The notes under the pieces are model-generated. The model saw only the letters and a list, made by a program, of their open reading frames with translations, had not been told where the DNA came from and ran no database searches. Both the position numbers and the translations under genes were made by a program. From NCBI GenBank assembly GCA_022820805.1, contig JAJEEV010000024.1, forward strand, positions 1 to 64,000: a stretch of 64,000 nucleotides of DNA, in the 5' to 3' direction. Position 1 is the first letter of the stretch. Each line of letters begins with the position of its first letter. The DNA comes from Acidimicrobiia bacterium (GTDB lineage: Bacteria > Actinomycetota > Acidimicrobiia > Acidimicrobiales > Aldehydirespiratoraceae). Below are positions 1 to 8,108 of the stretch, one piece after another.

Positions 1-2
1 TC

Positions 3-92
3 CCCTACCTCACCGAGACCAAAGAATCCCTCCAAGCCGGCCTACAGACCACCACACCACACAAACCACCGCCATCCGAACACGTAGGCTGA
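3..92 (+). CDS. 3' tail of an unidentified gene (partial)
   Basis: An open frame enters from the left edge and stops at TGA 90-92. The visible tail is about 29 residues, rich in Thr, Pro and Lys, and ends ...PPSEHVG. The family cannot be told from so little. Its position next to an insertion sequence would suit a transposase tail, but that is a guess. From its stop to the left IS end at 201 I see no gene. Confidence 0.25.
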   Translation, partial: PYLTETKESLQAGLQTTTPHKPPPSEHVG

Positions 93-200
93 CCAAGCCC
101 ACAGGCCGTCACCGCCAATCCCACAAACCCATACGTGCCAGAATTGGGGCCAGCAGTATTGGGGGACCCGTTCGTGAGTCTAGGATTAGGGGTCAACCAC

Positions 201-225
201 TGTCCTGAGTCAAGATTACTGCTCA
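201..225 (+). repeat. left terminal inverted repeat of the IS3-family element
   Basis: The 25-base end pairs with the reverse complement of 1494-1519. Shared blocks are TGTCC, GTCAAGA and CTGCTCA, with a few mismatches and one single-base gap. It overlaps the last codons of orfB. Confidence 0.75.
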
Positions 226-1193
226 TTTCTGGGCGGGTTCGGTTTGAGTGTTCGGTTATCTAGGTAGGCCGCCAGGGGCGGTGTCTGGTCGAGGTTCTGG
301 TGGGGGCGCACGGCGTTGTATTCGTCGATGAAGGCGGCCACATGGTCCGCGAGATCGGGGCCGCTGGCGATGTCGTGGCGGTAGAGGCGCTCGTATTTGA
401 GCGACTCGATCCAGCGTTCGACGACGCCGTTGGTGTGCGGGGCGCGGTGGCGGGTCCGGACGTGGGCCAGGTGACTGCGCGCCGCGAACCAGCGGGCCAC
501 AGCGACGGACTTCATGGCCGGGCCGTTGTCGGTGACCACCACGAGGGGGACGATCTCGCCGGTGGCGGGATCTGTGCAGTCCTCGATGAGGGTGCGGCCT
601 AGCAGCGCCTCGGCGGCGTCGACGGCGGACTGGAGCGCGGCGATGAGGTCTGTGGCGCCCTGGGTGGGTGTGATCGGGCATGCCAGGGCCACTTTGGTGG
701 CGTAGTCCACCACCGGGCACAGCCGCCAGGTGCCCTCGGCTTCGGTCTCGAACTGGGTGAAGTCCGCCTGCCAGACGCGGTTGCGGCGCACGGGCGTCTC
801 CACGAAGGCCTCCCGGCGTGCCTGGGCGAGCTGGCGGCGCTCGGCCTGATATCTGACCGGTTGCAGCAGACCCCGGCGTGCCATGGCCCGCTTGACGCTG
901 GAGGCAGAGCCCACGTCACAACCGTCCGCGGCGGTGATCGCCGCGATCTTGCGATATCCCCACGCCGGCCACGCCTCGGCGTGCTTGGCCACCTCAGGCT
1001 CGATGCGGTCCACCACCGGAGCCGGCCATGGCCCCTTGGGCGGATCACCGGCTCTCAGACGCGCCAGACGGGCATGGTAGGTGCGCCGGGGCACACCAAC
1101 CAGCTCCGCGAACCTCGAAACGCTGCAACCGGCGTCGGTGCGGATCATCTCGAGATCCTCGAAGGAGGGAGATACTCCGCGCCCTTCTTCCAC
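216..1193 (-). CDS. IS3-family transposase OrfB (DDE integrase core)
   Basis: The 325-residue frame has a helix-turn-helix-like N-terminus and an rve-type integrase core. The catalytic triad is visible as D144 (WQADFTQ), D222 (VVTDNGP) and E259 (NGVVER), followed by the Y..RPHQ-type C-terminus common in IS3. The GTG at 1193 lies inside orfA. OrfB is in the -1 frame relative to orfA with a 49-base overlap, the layout for making an OrfAB fusion by programmed -1 frameshifting. I see no textbook A6G-type slippery heptamer, so the exact slip site is open. It looks intact. Confidence 0.9.
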   Translation of the reverse strand: MEEGRGVSPSFEDLEMIRTDAGCSVSRFAELVGVPRRTYHARLARLRAGDPPKGPWPAPVVDRIEPEVAKHAEAWPAWGYRKIAAITAADGCDVGSASSVKRAMARRGLLQPVRYQAERRQLAQARREAFVETPVRRNRVWQADFTQFETEAEGTWRLCPVVDYATKVALACPITPTQGATDLIAALQSAVDAAEALLGRTLIEDCTDPATGEIVPLVVVTDNGPAMKSVAVARWFAARSHLAHVRTRHRAPHTNGVVERWIESLKYERLYRHDIASGPDLADHVAAFIDEYNAVRPHQNLDQTPPLAAYLDNRTLKPNPPRNEQ

Positions 1194-1465
1194 ACCCGCA
1201 GCTGCACGTGCGCCTCGCCCAGCGCCGCTTTGAGCTCCTCGTTCTCGGCCTCGAGCTCCAACTCACGCGACGAACGCCGCCTGTGGCCCCGCTCCAGGCC
1301 CTCTCGACCCGCTTCCAAGAACGCCCTCTTCCAGTTGTGCACAGTCTGCTCAGCCACCCCGGCACGCCGCGCGGCCTCTGTCGCGGACAACTCCCCGCGC
1401 AGCACAGACAACACCACCTGCAGCTTGCGCTCAGGACTCCGATCCGACGGCTTGGCCATCATCAT
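1145..1465 (-). CDS. IS3-family OrfA, helix-turn-helix DNA-binding protein
   Basis: The 106-residue protein opens with an HTH_28/transposase_8-type domain (residues about 10-55: ELSATEAARRAGV, then TVHNWKRAF). A leucine-zipper-like helix follows (ELELEAENEELKAALGEAH), as is usual for IS3 OrfA, which recognises the IS ends and multimerises. It overlaps orfB and ends at the TGA downstream of the orfB GTG. The ATG cluster MMMAKPS offers three start choices within 9 bases; the first is given. Confidence 0.9.
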   Translation of the reverse strand: MMMAKPSDRSPERKLQVVLSVLRGELSATEAARRAGVAEQTVHNWKRAFLEAGREGLERGHRRRSSRELELEAENEELKAALGEAHVQLRVWKKGAEYLPPSRISR

Positions 1466-1493
1466 CTCCTTGCATCAGACCCAAACCTAGACC

Positions 1494-1519
1494 TGAGCAG
1501 GATTTCTTGACCCGGGACA
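1494..1519 (-). repeat. right terminal inverted repeat of the IS3-family element
   Basis: Read on the minus strand it begins TGTCCCGGGTCAAGA and ends CTGCTCA, matching the left end at 201-225. It lies upstream of orfA, where an IS3 element would have its promoter, and it supplies the last codons and stop of the interrupted restriction gene frame. Confidence 0.75.
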
Positions 1520-2206
1520 AGGCATCACCACCAGATCACCCACACGTACATCCGTTCGCATCCTCCAGAGCTGGCCCGCATGGTTGGAAATGGTCCTGTT
1601 GCCAGCCTCCCGGGCTTGTGACCGCAGGGCGTCCTTCAACTCATCGCGGCTTAAGACAGTGCGCAGATCCAGAAAGAAGCCGAAACTGACACCGGCTAGT
1701 CCGTGCTCAAGGTTGTGGTCGTACCGCTCACCCTGGCGGCCAGCCCTGATGCCCCACACCGTCGGTGCGTCAGTCAAGTCCCAGCCTTGTTGCTCCTCCA
1801 CACCAGACGATGTGGTGTTTGCCTCGAACGCGGCTCGGAGTGTCTTGATCTGTCCCTCATCGACCTCATAGCCGAGAGGGGTCAGCGCTCTGTAGCCGCG
1901 CTCTGGATGGTGGACTGCATCGATCTCCTTGAGTTCATGAACAGCCCAGCCAACACGAGTCCGCAGCTTGGTCCGTTGCCCTGAGGGGGTCATCTCTACC
2001 CGCTGCTGTTGGCTCAAACTCATCGAGTCGGCGATGTGCTCTGTGATCTCGTCGTCGGTCGCTGCCCGCCCGATATCACGCAGGGCTCGCAGCGCCGGCC
2101 ACCAAAGAAGCGAGCGGTTCGGGATCCAGAGCGGATCATTCTCCGCCGCCACTCGATCAGCACCCTCGGCGGAAGAAACTGTCGTGTCGTGCGGGTGTGT
2201 CCTCAT
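1520..2206 (-). pseudogene. Mrr_N-type restriction endonuclease gene, 3' end lost to IS insertion
   Basis: From ATG 2206 the product starts MRTHPHD. It has a winged-helix Mrr_N domain at residues about 27-112 (WIPNRSLLWWPALRALRDIG ... GYRALTPLG) and then the first half of a PUA-like domain (TVWGIRAGRQGE ... DVRVGDLVVMPC). The frame then enters the IS right end and stops at 1487. Related proteins continue through the PUA-like module into a nuclease domain cutting modified or foreign DNA, which is missing here. No partner methylase is nearby. The winged helix and half PUA could still be expressed but should not cleave DNA. Confidence 0.75.
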
Positions 2207-2387
2207 GATTACTCGCTTTCGGGACGGACGCGGCGCAGTTGTGTGCTGTGCGACACAGCGTAGGTGCTTGAGATTCTCAGAGCTGCTGGCCCGGTGGATC
2301 ACGAACTCGTGAGCGATGTCGCCGTAAGGTGCTGGCGTTGTGGGGAGGAGTGTAGGCTGAGCCCCGGGGCTCAGCCCGACGATGGCC

Positions 2388-2633
2388 TCAGGGGTGAGCC
2401 TCAATGCGCCGTGGGGTTACGGCGGTTGTGGCCGCGGGCGTGTCCCAGTCGATGAAGTGGTCGCTGTGGTCGTGCCAATCACGCACGAACGTGTAGCCAA
2501 CCACATCGAAGTCTCGGTGTGTCTTGGCTGGCCAGCGTTTGCGGAGAGTGCCGAACTTGTAGGGGCCTGTTGCTCCTTTGGGGGCGGCGCTGGTGAGAAT
2601 GTCGGCGGCGTCGGTGCATCGTATTCGCAGGCT
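2388..2633 (-). pseudogene. possible remnant of an unidentified gene
   Basis: Upstream of the broken restriction gene, a minus-strand frame ends at 2388 with a stretch of protein-like composition (TGPYKFGTLRKRW, FDVVGYTFVRDW, HSDHFIDWDTP). The opposite strand looks non-coding here and only becomes convincing after about 2630, where the NTase-HEPN fragment starts. I do not recognise the family. It may be the tail of a gene cut off by the same rearrangement that removed the NTase N-terminus. Confidence 0.25.
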
Positions 2634-3383
2634 TTGTGTGCCGCGGTTGAGGGTGTGGTGGCGAGTCCGGTGGCGAGTCCGGTGGAGGTGTTTGTGACTG
2701 ACCGGGCCGAGTGGCGGCGCCGTACCGAGGAGGTTTCGGCGTCGTTTGAGGCCTCGATCGCATCGTCGGTGGTGGTGTTGGTGGACCGCCCCGTTGGGGC
2801 CGTGCGATGGGATAAGGAGATCGGTTTGGCTGACAACAACACCGACGAGGCGTTGAGCCGTCTCGATGAGGCCACCAAGGCCCTCACGACCATCATGCGC
2901 TCGATGCGCCCCGATGATTGGGAGTTCGGGGAGTCCGAGCACGACTATGGGACCCGTTGGCGGCTGGTTGATGTCTACTCGGCCGGTGCGATGGCTACCG
3001 AGACCGCGCTGAAGGCCCTCGCGGCCGCACGCGGCACCCCAGCGCCGCACAAGCATCGCATCGACTTGCTGGTGCCGCTCGCGGGTCGCCGCACAGACGA
3101 CGCGCGCGCGGCGCTGGCCGACCTGGAGGACAACACCGTCGCCCGCGGTGACGCCCCCTATGGAGATCTGAGCATCTGGCGTGCGGCCGGCACCTACATC
3201 GCAGACCGTCCCGACATCGACGTGGACGCGGTCGCGGCGATGGCGCCTTCGATCGCGCGGGCCGCGATCTCAGTGACGGCCATCGCTGCTGACGAACTCG
3301 ACTCCTTGGCACCAGCAGCCGCAGAAGTCACACGAGCCCGGCGCATCGTGGAACTGGCCGACGGCACTCTGGCTACCTCAGGG
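2601..3383 (+). pseudogene. 5'-truncated nucleotidyltransferase-HEPN protein
   Basis: The readable part starts within the C-terminal half of a minimal nucleotidyltransferase domain (SPVEVFVTDRAEW, VSASFEASI, then VVLVDRPVGAVRWDKEIGL). It continues into a HEPN domain (ETALKALAAARGTPAPHKHRIDLL) with an R-x5-H arrangement near the HEPN RNase motif. The GS-x10-DxD nucleotide-binding motif expected upstream is absent, so the NTase part is truncated. The last residues run straight into IS21 istA sequence near 3366-3383, so the 3' end is probably also damaged. MNT and HEPN modules usually form antitoxin-toxin or defence pairs; here they are fused. Confidence 0.6.
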
Positions 3384-3760
3384 CCGAGCTGGTTGAGTCC
3401 TGTGACATGTGGGTGGCCGAGATCAACGGCTGCCAGCGTCGGGTGACCCGGCGGGCACCAGTCGAGATGCACACCGAGGAACGGCATTGGCTGCACGCGT
3501 TTCCTGCGGTCCCTTATACGGCGGTGTTCGGCTGAGACCCGGGAGATCACTTGGAGCACCACGGTCAGCTTCGGCGAGGTGACCTACTCGGTCCTGCACA
3601 CCTCGCCGATGAGACGGTACGGGTGCGCATCGACGGTGACCACATCGTCGTGGTGCACTGCGCACCGTCGGCACCCGTCGAGGTTGCCCGCCACCAGCGT
3701 TCGACGTCAGGGCATCTGATGGTCGACGACGCCCACTACCCGGCGGGCTTCGCGTCGGGC
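3366..3760 (+). pseudogene. IS21-family IstA transposase remnant, frameshifted
   Basis: Only the C-terminal part of IstA remains, in three frames. The first piece reads LRAELVESCDMWVAEINGC, then VTRRAPVEM ... VPYTAVFG and meets TGA at 3535-3537. The next resumes TREITWSTTVSFGEVTYSV. The third resumes after a shift near 3600 as LADETVRVRIDGD ... PVEVARHQRSTSGH ... DDAHYP. The order is that of the IstA C-terminal domain, so at least two indels have hit it. No istB or IS ends are visible. It abuts the NTase-HEPN fragment and probably replaced its last codons. Confidence 0.7.
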
Positions 3761-3815
3761 CTTGCCTTCGGTGGCTTTGCGGCCGAGGTAGGCGACCGCT
3801 TCGAACTGGCTGCAG

Positions 3816-4445
3816 TCAGTAGAGATGGTTGCGGTTGGCCTCGTCCTCGTCGGCGTCGATCGCGGTGGCGTTGGCACCCTCGATCTGATCGGCCAGCACC
3901 TGCCCGTAGGTGGGATAGCTGGAGCGGTCGATCCGGGCCTCGGGATCCCACAGCCGCGACCGGATCAGAGCCCGGCCACAGTGCAGGAAAGCGTCCTTGA
4001 CCGTGACCCTCAGACCTGACAGCGGAGCCCGGCCACCCACCGACAGCGGCGACAGCGCCTCCTGGTCCGTGACGATCTCGGCGGAGCCGCACACTCGCAG
4101 CGTCTCGTTCATGCCCGGCACGAAGAACAGCAGCCCGACCACCGGGTGGTGGATGATGTTCTGGAGCGAGTCGACCTGGTTGTTGCCGGGACGGTCCGGG
4201 ATCAGCAGCGTGCGGTCGTCGAGGATCTTGACGAACCCGGGAGGATCGCCCCGCGGCGAAGCGTCGGCCCGCCCGTTAGTGCCGGTCGTGCTGAGCACAC
4301 ACAACGGTGACATCTCGATGAACCGGCGGCAGTGCGCGTCCAGGTGGTCGAGCACCTTCTGAGAGGCCCGCGGCATCGGCTCGCGGTAGATCTTGCGGAG
4401 CCCCGACTGGTCGGTGACGACTACGTCGGCTGCTGTGATGGACAT
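3816..4445 (-). CDS. PPOX-family FMN-dependent flavoprotein
   Basis: The 209-residue product belongs to the pyridoxamine-5'-phosphate-oxidase-like split-barrel superfamily and resembles the MSMEG_1061-type branch. Landmarks are RFIEMSPLCVLSTTGTNG, DASPRGDPPGFVKILDD, LLIPDRPGNNQVDSLQNI and GLLFFVPGMNETLRVCG. Such proteins bind FMN or F420 and reduce small organics or peroxides; the substrate cannot be read from sequence. ATG 4445 is chosen because GGGAGG lies about 8 bases upstream and the family starts near there; a longer frame upstream has no homology-like content. It is an intact gene in an otherwise decayed island, facing away from the HepT gene. Confidence 0.85.
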   Translation of the reverse strand: MSITAADVVVTDQSGLRKIYREPMPRASQKVLDHLDAHCRRFIEMSPLCVLSTTGTNGRADASPRGDPPGFVKILDDRTLLIPDRPGNNQVDSLQNIIHHPVVGLLFFVPGMNETLRVCGSAEIVTDQEALSPLSVGGRAPLSGLRVTVKDAFLHCGRALIRSRLWDPEARIDRSSYPTYGQVLADQIEGANATAIDADEDEANRNHLY

Positions 4446-4916
4446 CCCGATCCTCCCCTCGGCTGTAGCGGCGGGTGCCTGCGGCGGCTGGCGGGACACA
4501 CAGTACAGCCTCGTAACCCCTTCAACCGGGCTCCGACAGGGTCGTTCCGGCACGGCACCGACCGGGTGGCGACTGCGGGATCGCTGGCCGGGTGGACGCG
4601 CCCACCCGGAGCCATTGGACCTGTTGCCGCTCAAATGCAAGCACAAACACGCCGCAGCTGGCGTGATCCTGTTGGGCATCACCCTGAGGCTGTCCTGATT
4701 CGGTCGCGCCCCTGATACTGGGATCCTCACAGAGCCCAGGGGACAAGCCAGCCATGAAAACGACGTACCCGACTGCCGCCTCCTGGTCCCGGGCAGGGCC
4801 ACCGCGCTCTCGACGATCATCTCTGTGACGAGACAGTTCGGTGCGATGTGTCACACACGGTCAGCAGAAGCCTGCGCAATACCCGGGGAGGTTCACTTCG
4901 ATGACGTCATCGAGTT

Positions 4917-5327
4917 GTGAGCCGAAGAGACGAGCAGCGAGTCACGGACCTACTTCTGAGCTGCCGCAGGCTCAGCGACATTGCGTCTCGGGGCCGCGAC
5001 GAGTTCTTTGCCGGCGATGTCCTGCAAGACGCGGCCTGCTATCGGTTGACTGTCATCGGCGAGGCCCTCAACAACTTGTCACCAGACTTCGCGGCCGAGC
5101 ACCCCGGGTTGCAGATACCCCAAGCAAGGGGTACGCGCAACCGGTTGACCCACGAGTACTACGACATCGATGTCGAAGTCCTGTGGGACACCATTGCCGT
5201 CGACGTAGCCGAGTTGGAGCAGTCCCTCAGCGGTGTCGCTGAGGGACTGCAGATGTTCGGCGCGACCGAACCGCCCACCAAACAGCACAGCCGCCGCGTG
5301 GAGTCCGACACGCTCGATCTGTGGTGA
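4917..5327 (+). CDS. HepT-like HEPN ribonuclease toxin (DUF86)
   Basis: The 136-residue protein shows the DUF86 pattern: an N-terminal helix (SDIASRGRDEF), ACYRLTVIGEALNNLSPDF, and the catalytic motif R74-N-R-L-T-H79-E-Y81, that is RX4HXY. In HepT the Arg and His cut RNA and the Tyr is AMPylated by the MntA antitoxin. The GTG start overlaps the TGA (4918-4920) of an upstream frame whose last residues are GEVHFDDVIEL. That frame sits where a mntA partner should be, but no nucleotidyltransferase motif is seen in it. So this is either an orphan toxin or a toxin beside a ruined antitoxin. The C-terminus is longer than usual and contains a perfect 14-bp inverted repeat. Confidence 0.85.
   Translation: MSRRDEQRVTDLLLSCRRLSDIASRGRDEFFAGDVLQDAACYRLTVIGEALNNLSPDFAAEHPGLQIPQARGTRNRLTHEYYDIDVEVLWDTIAVDVAELEQSLSGVAEGLQMFGATEPPTKQHSRRVESDTLDLW
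5219..5250 (+). repeat. perfect 14-bp inverted repeat inside the HepT gene
   Basis: The left arm GCAGTCCCTCAGCG (5219-5232), a four-base loop GTGT and a perfectly complementary right arm (5237-5250) could form a very stable hairpin in the mRNA or a cruciform. It encodes part of the C-terminal helix (EQSLSGVAEGLQ). There is no following T tract, so it is not a standard terminator. Confidence 0.8.
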
Positions 5328-5510
5328 CCACAACATAAGCAACGACTCACGCCGCGTGCACCACTCTGGATGCTGAGAATGGCAGTCGTGGACGGCGGTC
5401 TTTGTCGCTCACGCGGGCAGCCGGGGCGGTCGGGTGGGTTCGCGGTGCCAGACGGCGTCTTGGCCGCCTAGCGCGGGGTGGGTCGCTCTCGTGTCGAGGG
5501 GCGCTTGGGG

Positions 5511-6656
5511 CTAGGTGATGTAGCGTCCCCAGGCGTCCATGACCTCGCGGCGCTGATCCAGCAGGTCAGAGCGCCGGTAGGCGGCTTCGACGGTGTTCTT
5601 GGTGACGTGTGCCAGACACGCTTCGGCCAGTTCGCGGGAGATGCCGGATTCTGCGGCCCAGTCCCGGAAGCTCGACCGCAGCCCGTGGGGGGTCATTCCC
5701 AGGTCGAGTTCGTGGCAGAGCTTGGAGAGGGCTTCAGCGGTTATGTGCTTGTCATGTGCTGACGGGAACACCAGCGAGTCGGGGCTGCTGTCGCTGTAGG
5801 GGCGTGCCTCGTCGAGCACCGCGAGCGCCTGGCGGCTCAGCGGCACCCGGAAGTCGCGGCCGACCTTGGTGCGCTCGGCTGGGATCGTCCAGATGTCCTC
5901 GTCGATCTCGTCCCAGCGCATTTCGCGGACCTCTCCGGAGCGGGTCGCGGTCAAAGCCAACATCCACATCGCGGCCTTGGTGGTCGGATACGCGGCCGAG
6001 TCGTCGATGGCCGCGAGCGCGGCGGGCACCTTGCGCGGCGGCAACGCCGCGATGTGGCGGCGGGCGCTGCTGTTGCGGGGCAGCGCAGCCAACAGCGCCT
6101 CCCCCGCGGGATCATCTGAGCGATGCCCGGCAGCGATCGCCCATCTGAACGCCAAAGAGAGCCGCTGGCGGACCTTCTTGGCGGTGTCATGGGCGGTGGA
6201 CCACAGCGGGGTGATGCAGCCCAGCACATCGCCGGTGGTGATCTTGTCCACCGGGCGCTGCAGCAGGCTTGCGGCGTGGTTGCGCACCGAGGCGCGCCAG
6301 ATCTCAGCGGAGCGGCCGCCGGCCTTCCACGAAGCCGAGCGCGACTCGATGACCGCCTCGACGGCATCGGCGAGGGTGGGCGTTACAGCGGCGCGCGGGT
6401 TGATGCCATGAGCGAGGGCGCGCCGGTTCTCAAAGGCGGCGTCTCGGGCTTCGCGCAGACTCACCAGCGGGTAGGCCCCGAGCCCGAGGTTGGTGGCGCG
6501 GCCGTCGATGCGCAGCCGCTGCACCCACACCTTCGCCAGCCCGCCGTTGGCTCTGTGGCGAACCCGCAGAGTCAACCCGTAGCCTCCGCGGCCGTCTCCG
6601 TAGGCTCCGGGCCGGCTAACGTTGCGTACGAAAGTGGCGGTCAAAGATCGGCTCAT
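5511..6656 (-). CDS. P4-type tyrosine recombinase/integrase
   Basis: The 381-residue protein has an N-terminal DUF4102-like arm-binding domain (residues about 1-90, GRGGYGLTLRVR ... LGLGAYPLVSLREARD), a core-binding SAM-like domain (about 100-200) and a catalytic domain. Catalytic residues are all visible: R239 (TATRSGE), K264 (RTKVGRD), H324 and R327 (TPHGLRSSF), H350 (CLAHV) and Y360 (AAYRRSD). It should integrate and excise a genomic island, most simply the 1-6.7 kb region. No tRNA or obvious att duplication adjoins it in the window. It is transcribed away from the sigma-factor operon. Confidence 0.93.
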   Translation of the reverse strand: MSRSLTATFVRNVSRPGAYGDGRGGYGLTLRVRHRANGGLAKVWVQRLRIDGRATNLGLGAYPLVSLREARDAAFENRRALAHGINPRAAVTPTLADAVEAVIESRSASWKAGGRSAEIWRASVRNHAASLLQRPVDKITTGDVLGCITPLWSTAHDTAKKVRQRLSLAFRWAIAAGHRSDDPAGEALLAALPRNSSARRHIAALPPRKVPAALAAIDDSAAYPTTKAAMWMLALTATRSGEVREMRWDEIDEDIWTIPAERTKVGRDFRVPLSRQALAVLDEARPYSDSSPDSLVFPSAHDKHITAEALSKLCHELDLGMTPHGLRSSFRDWAAESGISRELAEACLAHVTKNTVEAAYRRSDLLDQRREVMDAWGRYIT

Positions 6657-7068
6657 CGGGTCTGATTCCTTCGAGAGAATTGAACTGGTGTTGTCATATT
6701 TGTTGTCACTTTAGTGGCGCGATGGGATGATAGCCGGTGATCACGGATGAGACAACGATTCTGCCTCTGACCTGCTATAACAGTGCACCAGATGAGGAGG
6801 GCTGAGGACGCCTGATACACGAAAACAATTCCCCTTAGCTCCACGTATCAAGGTCAGAAGAGCCCAGTCAATAGCAATACATCAGCCTGAATCGGTTTAG
6901 CGTGTTGCTTCTGTACTGATGACGTAGGCGGCTGACATCACGGTTGGCTGGTCTTCTGTTTGAGTCTCTCAACAAGAACAGCCAACGCCACGAAGCACGA
7001 GGGCCTGGCCGACCCGTCGCTCCACCCACAGCCACCCGTGTTTGAAGCGCACCTTCAGAGTCGGCGTC
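6657..7068 (+). other. intergenic stretch upstream of the integrase, with a repeated octamer
   Basis: This 412-base gap holds no convincing gene. It is clearly less GC-rich than its surroundings. TGTTGTCA occurs twice, at 6689-6696 and 6701-6708, 12 bases apart, just upstream of the integrase start. Such spaced repeats could be integrase arm sites or a repressor operator, but this is inferred from position alone. Confidence 0.4.
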
Positions 7069-7797
7069 TCAGGTGTCTGATCGGAGCACCACCGCAGGGT
7101 CGTTGAGAAGATGGGTGTAGGTCAGGATCGTGACCTCGCCCCCGGTGAGGCTCTCCAAGGTGAGCGTGGCTGGTCTGAGCCTCACGATCTTCATCGGTTT
7201 GGCGTCGATGAGGAGGTGTTGCCCTTCGTTGAGTTCGCTCCGCAGTACCCGGCCGGCGGCGATGGAGGCGGCTATGTCACGGCCGCCGAGACCGGCGAGC
7301 AGGCCCGCTGTGAGCGCGACAGCGGCGACGGTTCCTGCGGTCAGCACGACGAGGATGGTGGTTTCCACTCCGAGCTGACCCAGCGCCAGGATTACCGCAC
7401 CGACCATGACCGCGGTTCGCAGGGTGCGCTCGGCCATCCGGCTTCGGCGTCCGGTTGCCTGGGTGAAGCCGCGTCCTAACGAGCCTGACACCACCACCGA
7501 CAGCGCGTAGCCCACAAGCAGGATGAGCCCGGCCGCCAACACGTTGGGCAGCCACCGGAGCATGTCGCTGGGGATGGGTTCGAGGGTCTCGGGGTTGGTG
7601 GTGGCCATCGCGGCGACGACGCCCGTTGAGGTGGCGAGCCAGAACACGAAGATGCTCGCTGGGGCTGCGACCTCGCGAACGGCCTCCCTTCGGGACTTGC
7701 GTGACAGCGACCGGCGCACGACGGCCCCGGCTATGGCGCCCACCAACAGCCCGGCGCCGATCGCCGCTAGTGCTATGACCCAATTCTCGTCGATCAT
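7069..7797 (-). CDS. mechanosensitive-channel-like membrane protein
   Basis: The 242-residue protein has about five hydrophobic segments. The first is residues about 8-28 (VIALAAIGAGLLVGAIAGAV), and the last pair forms a Gly/Ala-rich MscS-like helix (TAGTVAAVALTAGLLAGLGGRD) followed by a short beta-rich tail (LLIDAKPMKIVRLRPATLTLES). This resembles MscS or CmpX-type small-conductance channels that release solutes on osmotic downshift. It is the third gene of an operon with an ECF sigma factor and a small acidic protein, overlapping the latter by 4 bases. A second channel-like gene lies divergently at 8812-9513. Confidence 0.7.
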   Translation of the reverse strand: MIDENWVIALAAIGAGLLVGAIAGAVVRRSLSRKSRREAVREVAAPASIFVFWLATSTGVVAAMATTNPETLEPIPSDMLRWLPNVLAAGLILLVGYALSVVVSGSLGRGFTQATGRRSRMAERTLRTAVMVGAVILALGQLGVETTILVVLTAGTVAAVALTAGLLAGLGGRDIAASIAAGRVLRSELNEGQHLLIDAKPMKIVRLRPATLTLESLTGGEVTILTYTHLLNDPAVVLRSDT

Positions 7798-8108
7798 TGT
7801 TGTCCCTCCGTGGTGTCGTGTCTTTCACTTTCGGCAACTGCCTTGACTGTCGACCAGCCGAGGACGGCGAGGTCTGCGAGCATCCATGCCGTCTCCTGGT
7901 CTTGGAGCCTGCGGGCGACTCTGGCTTCGATGCGCTCTTCGAGGCCGGGTTCGGGCTCGAAGAGTCTCGTGAGCAGGCTCGTGCCGGCTGACTCGGCGAT
8001 GGCGAGTTCCCGGTCCAGGTCGGCGGCGCCCATCCCGAGCTCGCTCAAGGCGGCGTCGACGTCGAGAGCGTCGGGTACGGGGCTGTCGGGCCGGTGTGGC
8101 GTGTTCAT
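7794..8108 (-). CDS. small acidic protein between sigma factor and channel gene
   Basis: This 104-residue protein is not recognised. It is acidic and mostly helical (VDAALSELGMGAADLDRELAIAE, EERIEARVARRLQDQETAWML) and has no clear membrane segment, only a mildly hydrophobic stretch (LADLAVLGWSTVKAV). It overlaps the sigma-factor gene and the channel gene by 4 bases each, so translation is coupled on both sides. Its place immediately after an ECF sigma factor is where an anti-sigma factor is often found, but no zinc anti-sigma HxxxCxxC motif is present. Confidence 0.75.
   Translation of the reverse strand: MNTPHRPDSPVPDALDVDAALSELGMGAADLDRELAIAESAGTSLLTRLFEPEPGLEERIEARVARRLQDQETAWMLADLAVLGWSTVKAVAESERHDTTEGQQ

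Larger units (their letters stand above)
201..1519 (-). mobile_element. IS3-family insertion sequence, about 1.32 kb, apparently complete
   Basis: The element carries orfA (1145-1465) and orfB (216-1193) on the minus strand, bounded by imperfect inverted repeats at 201-225 and 1494-1519 whose outer ends read TGTCC inward. Size, two overlapping frames and the DDE triad fit IS3. No convincing target duplication is seen: CAC precedes the left end and AGG follows the right end. It sits inside an Mrr_N-type restriction gene whose 5' part survives at 1520-2206. The left flank does not carry the rest of that gene, so a deletion or rearrangement followed insertion. Confidence 0.85.
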
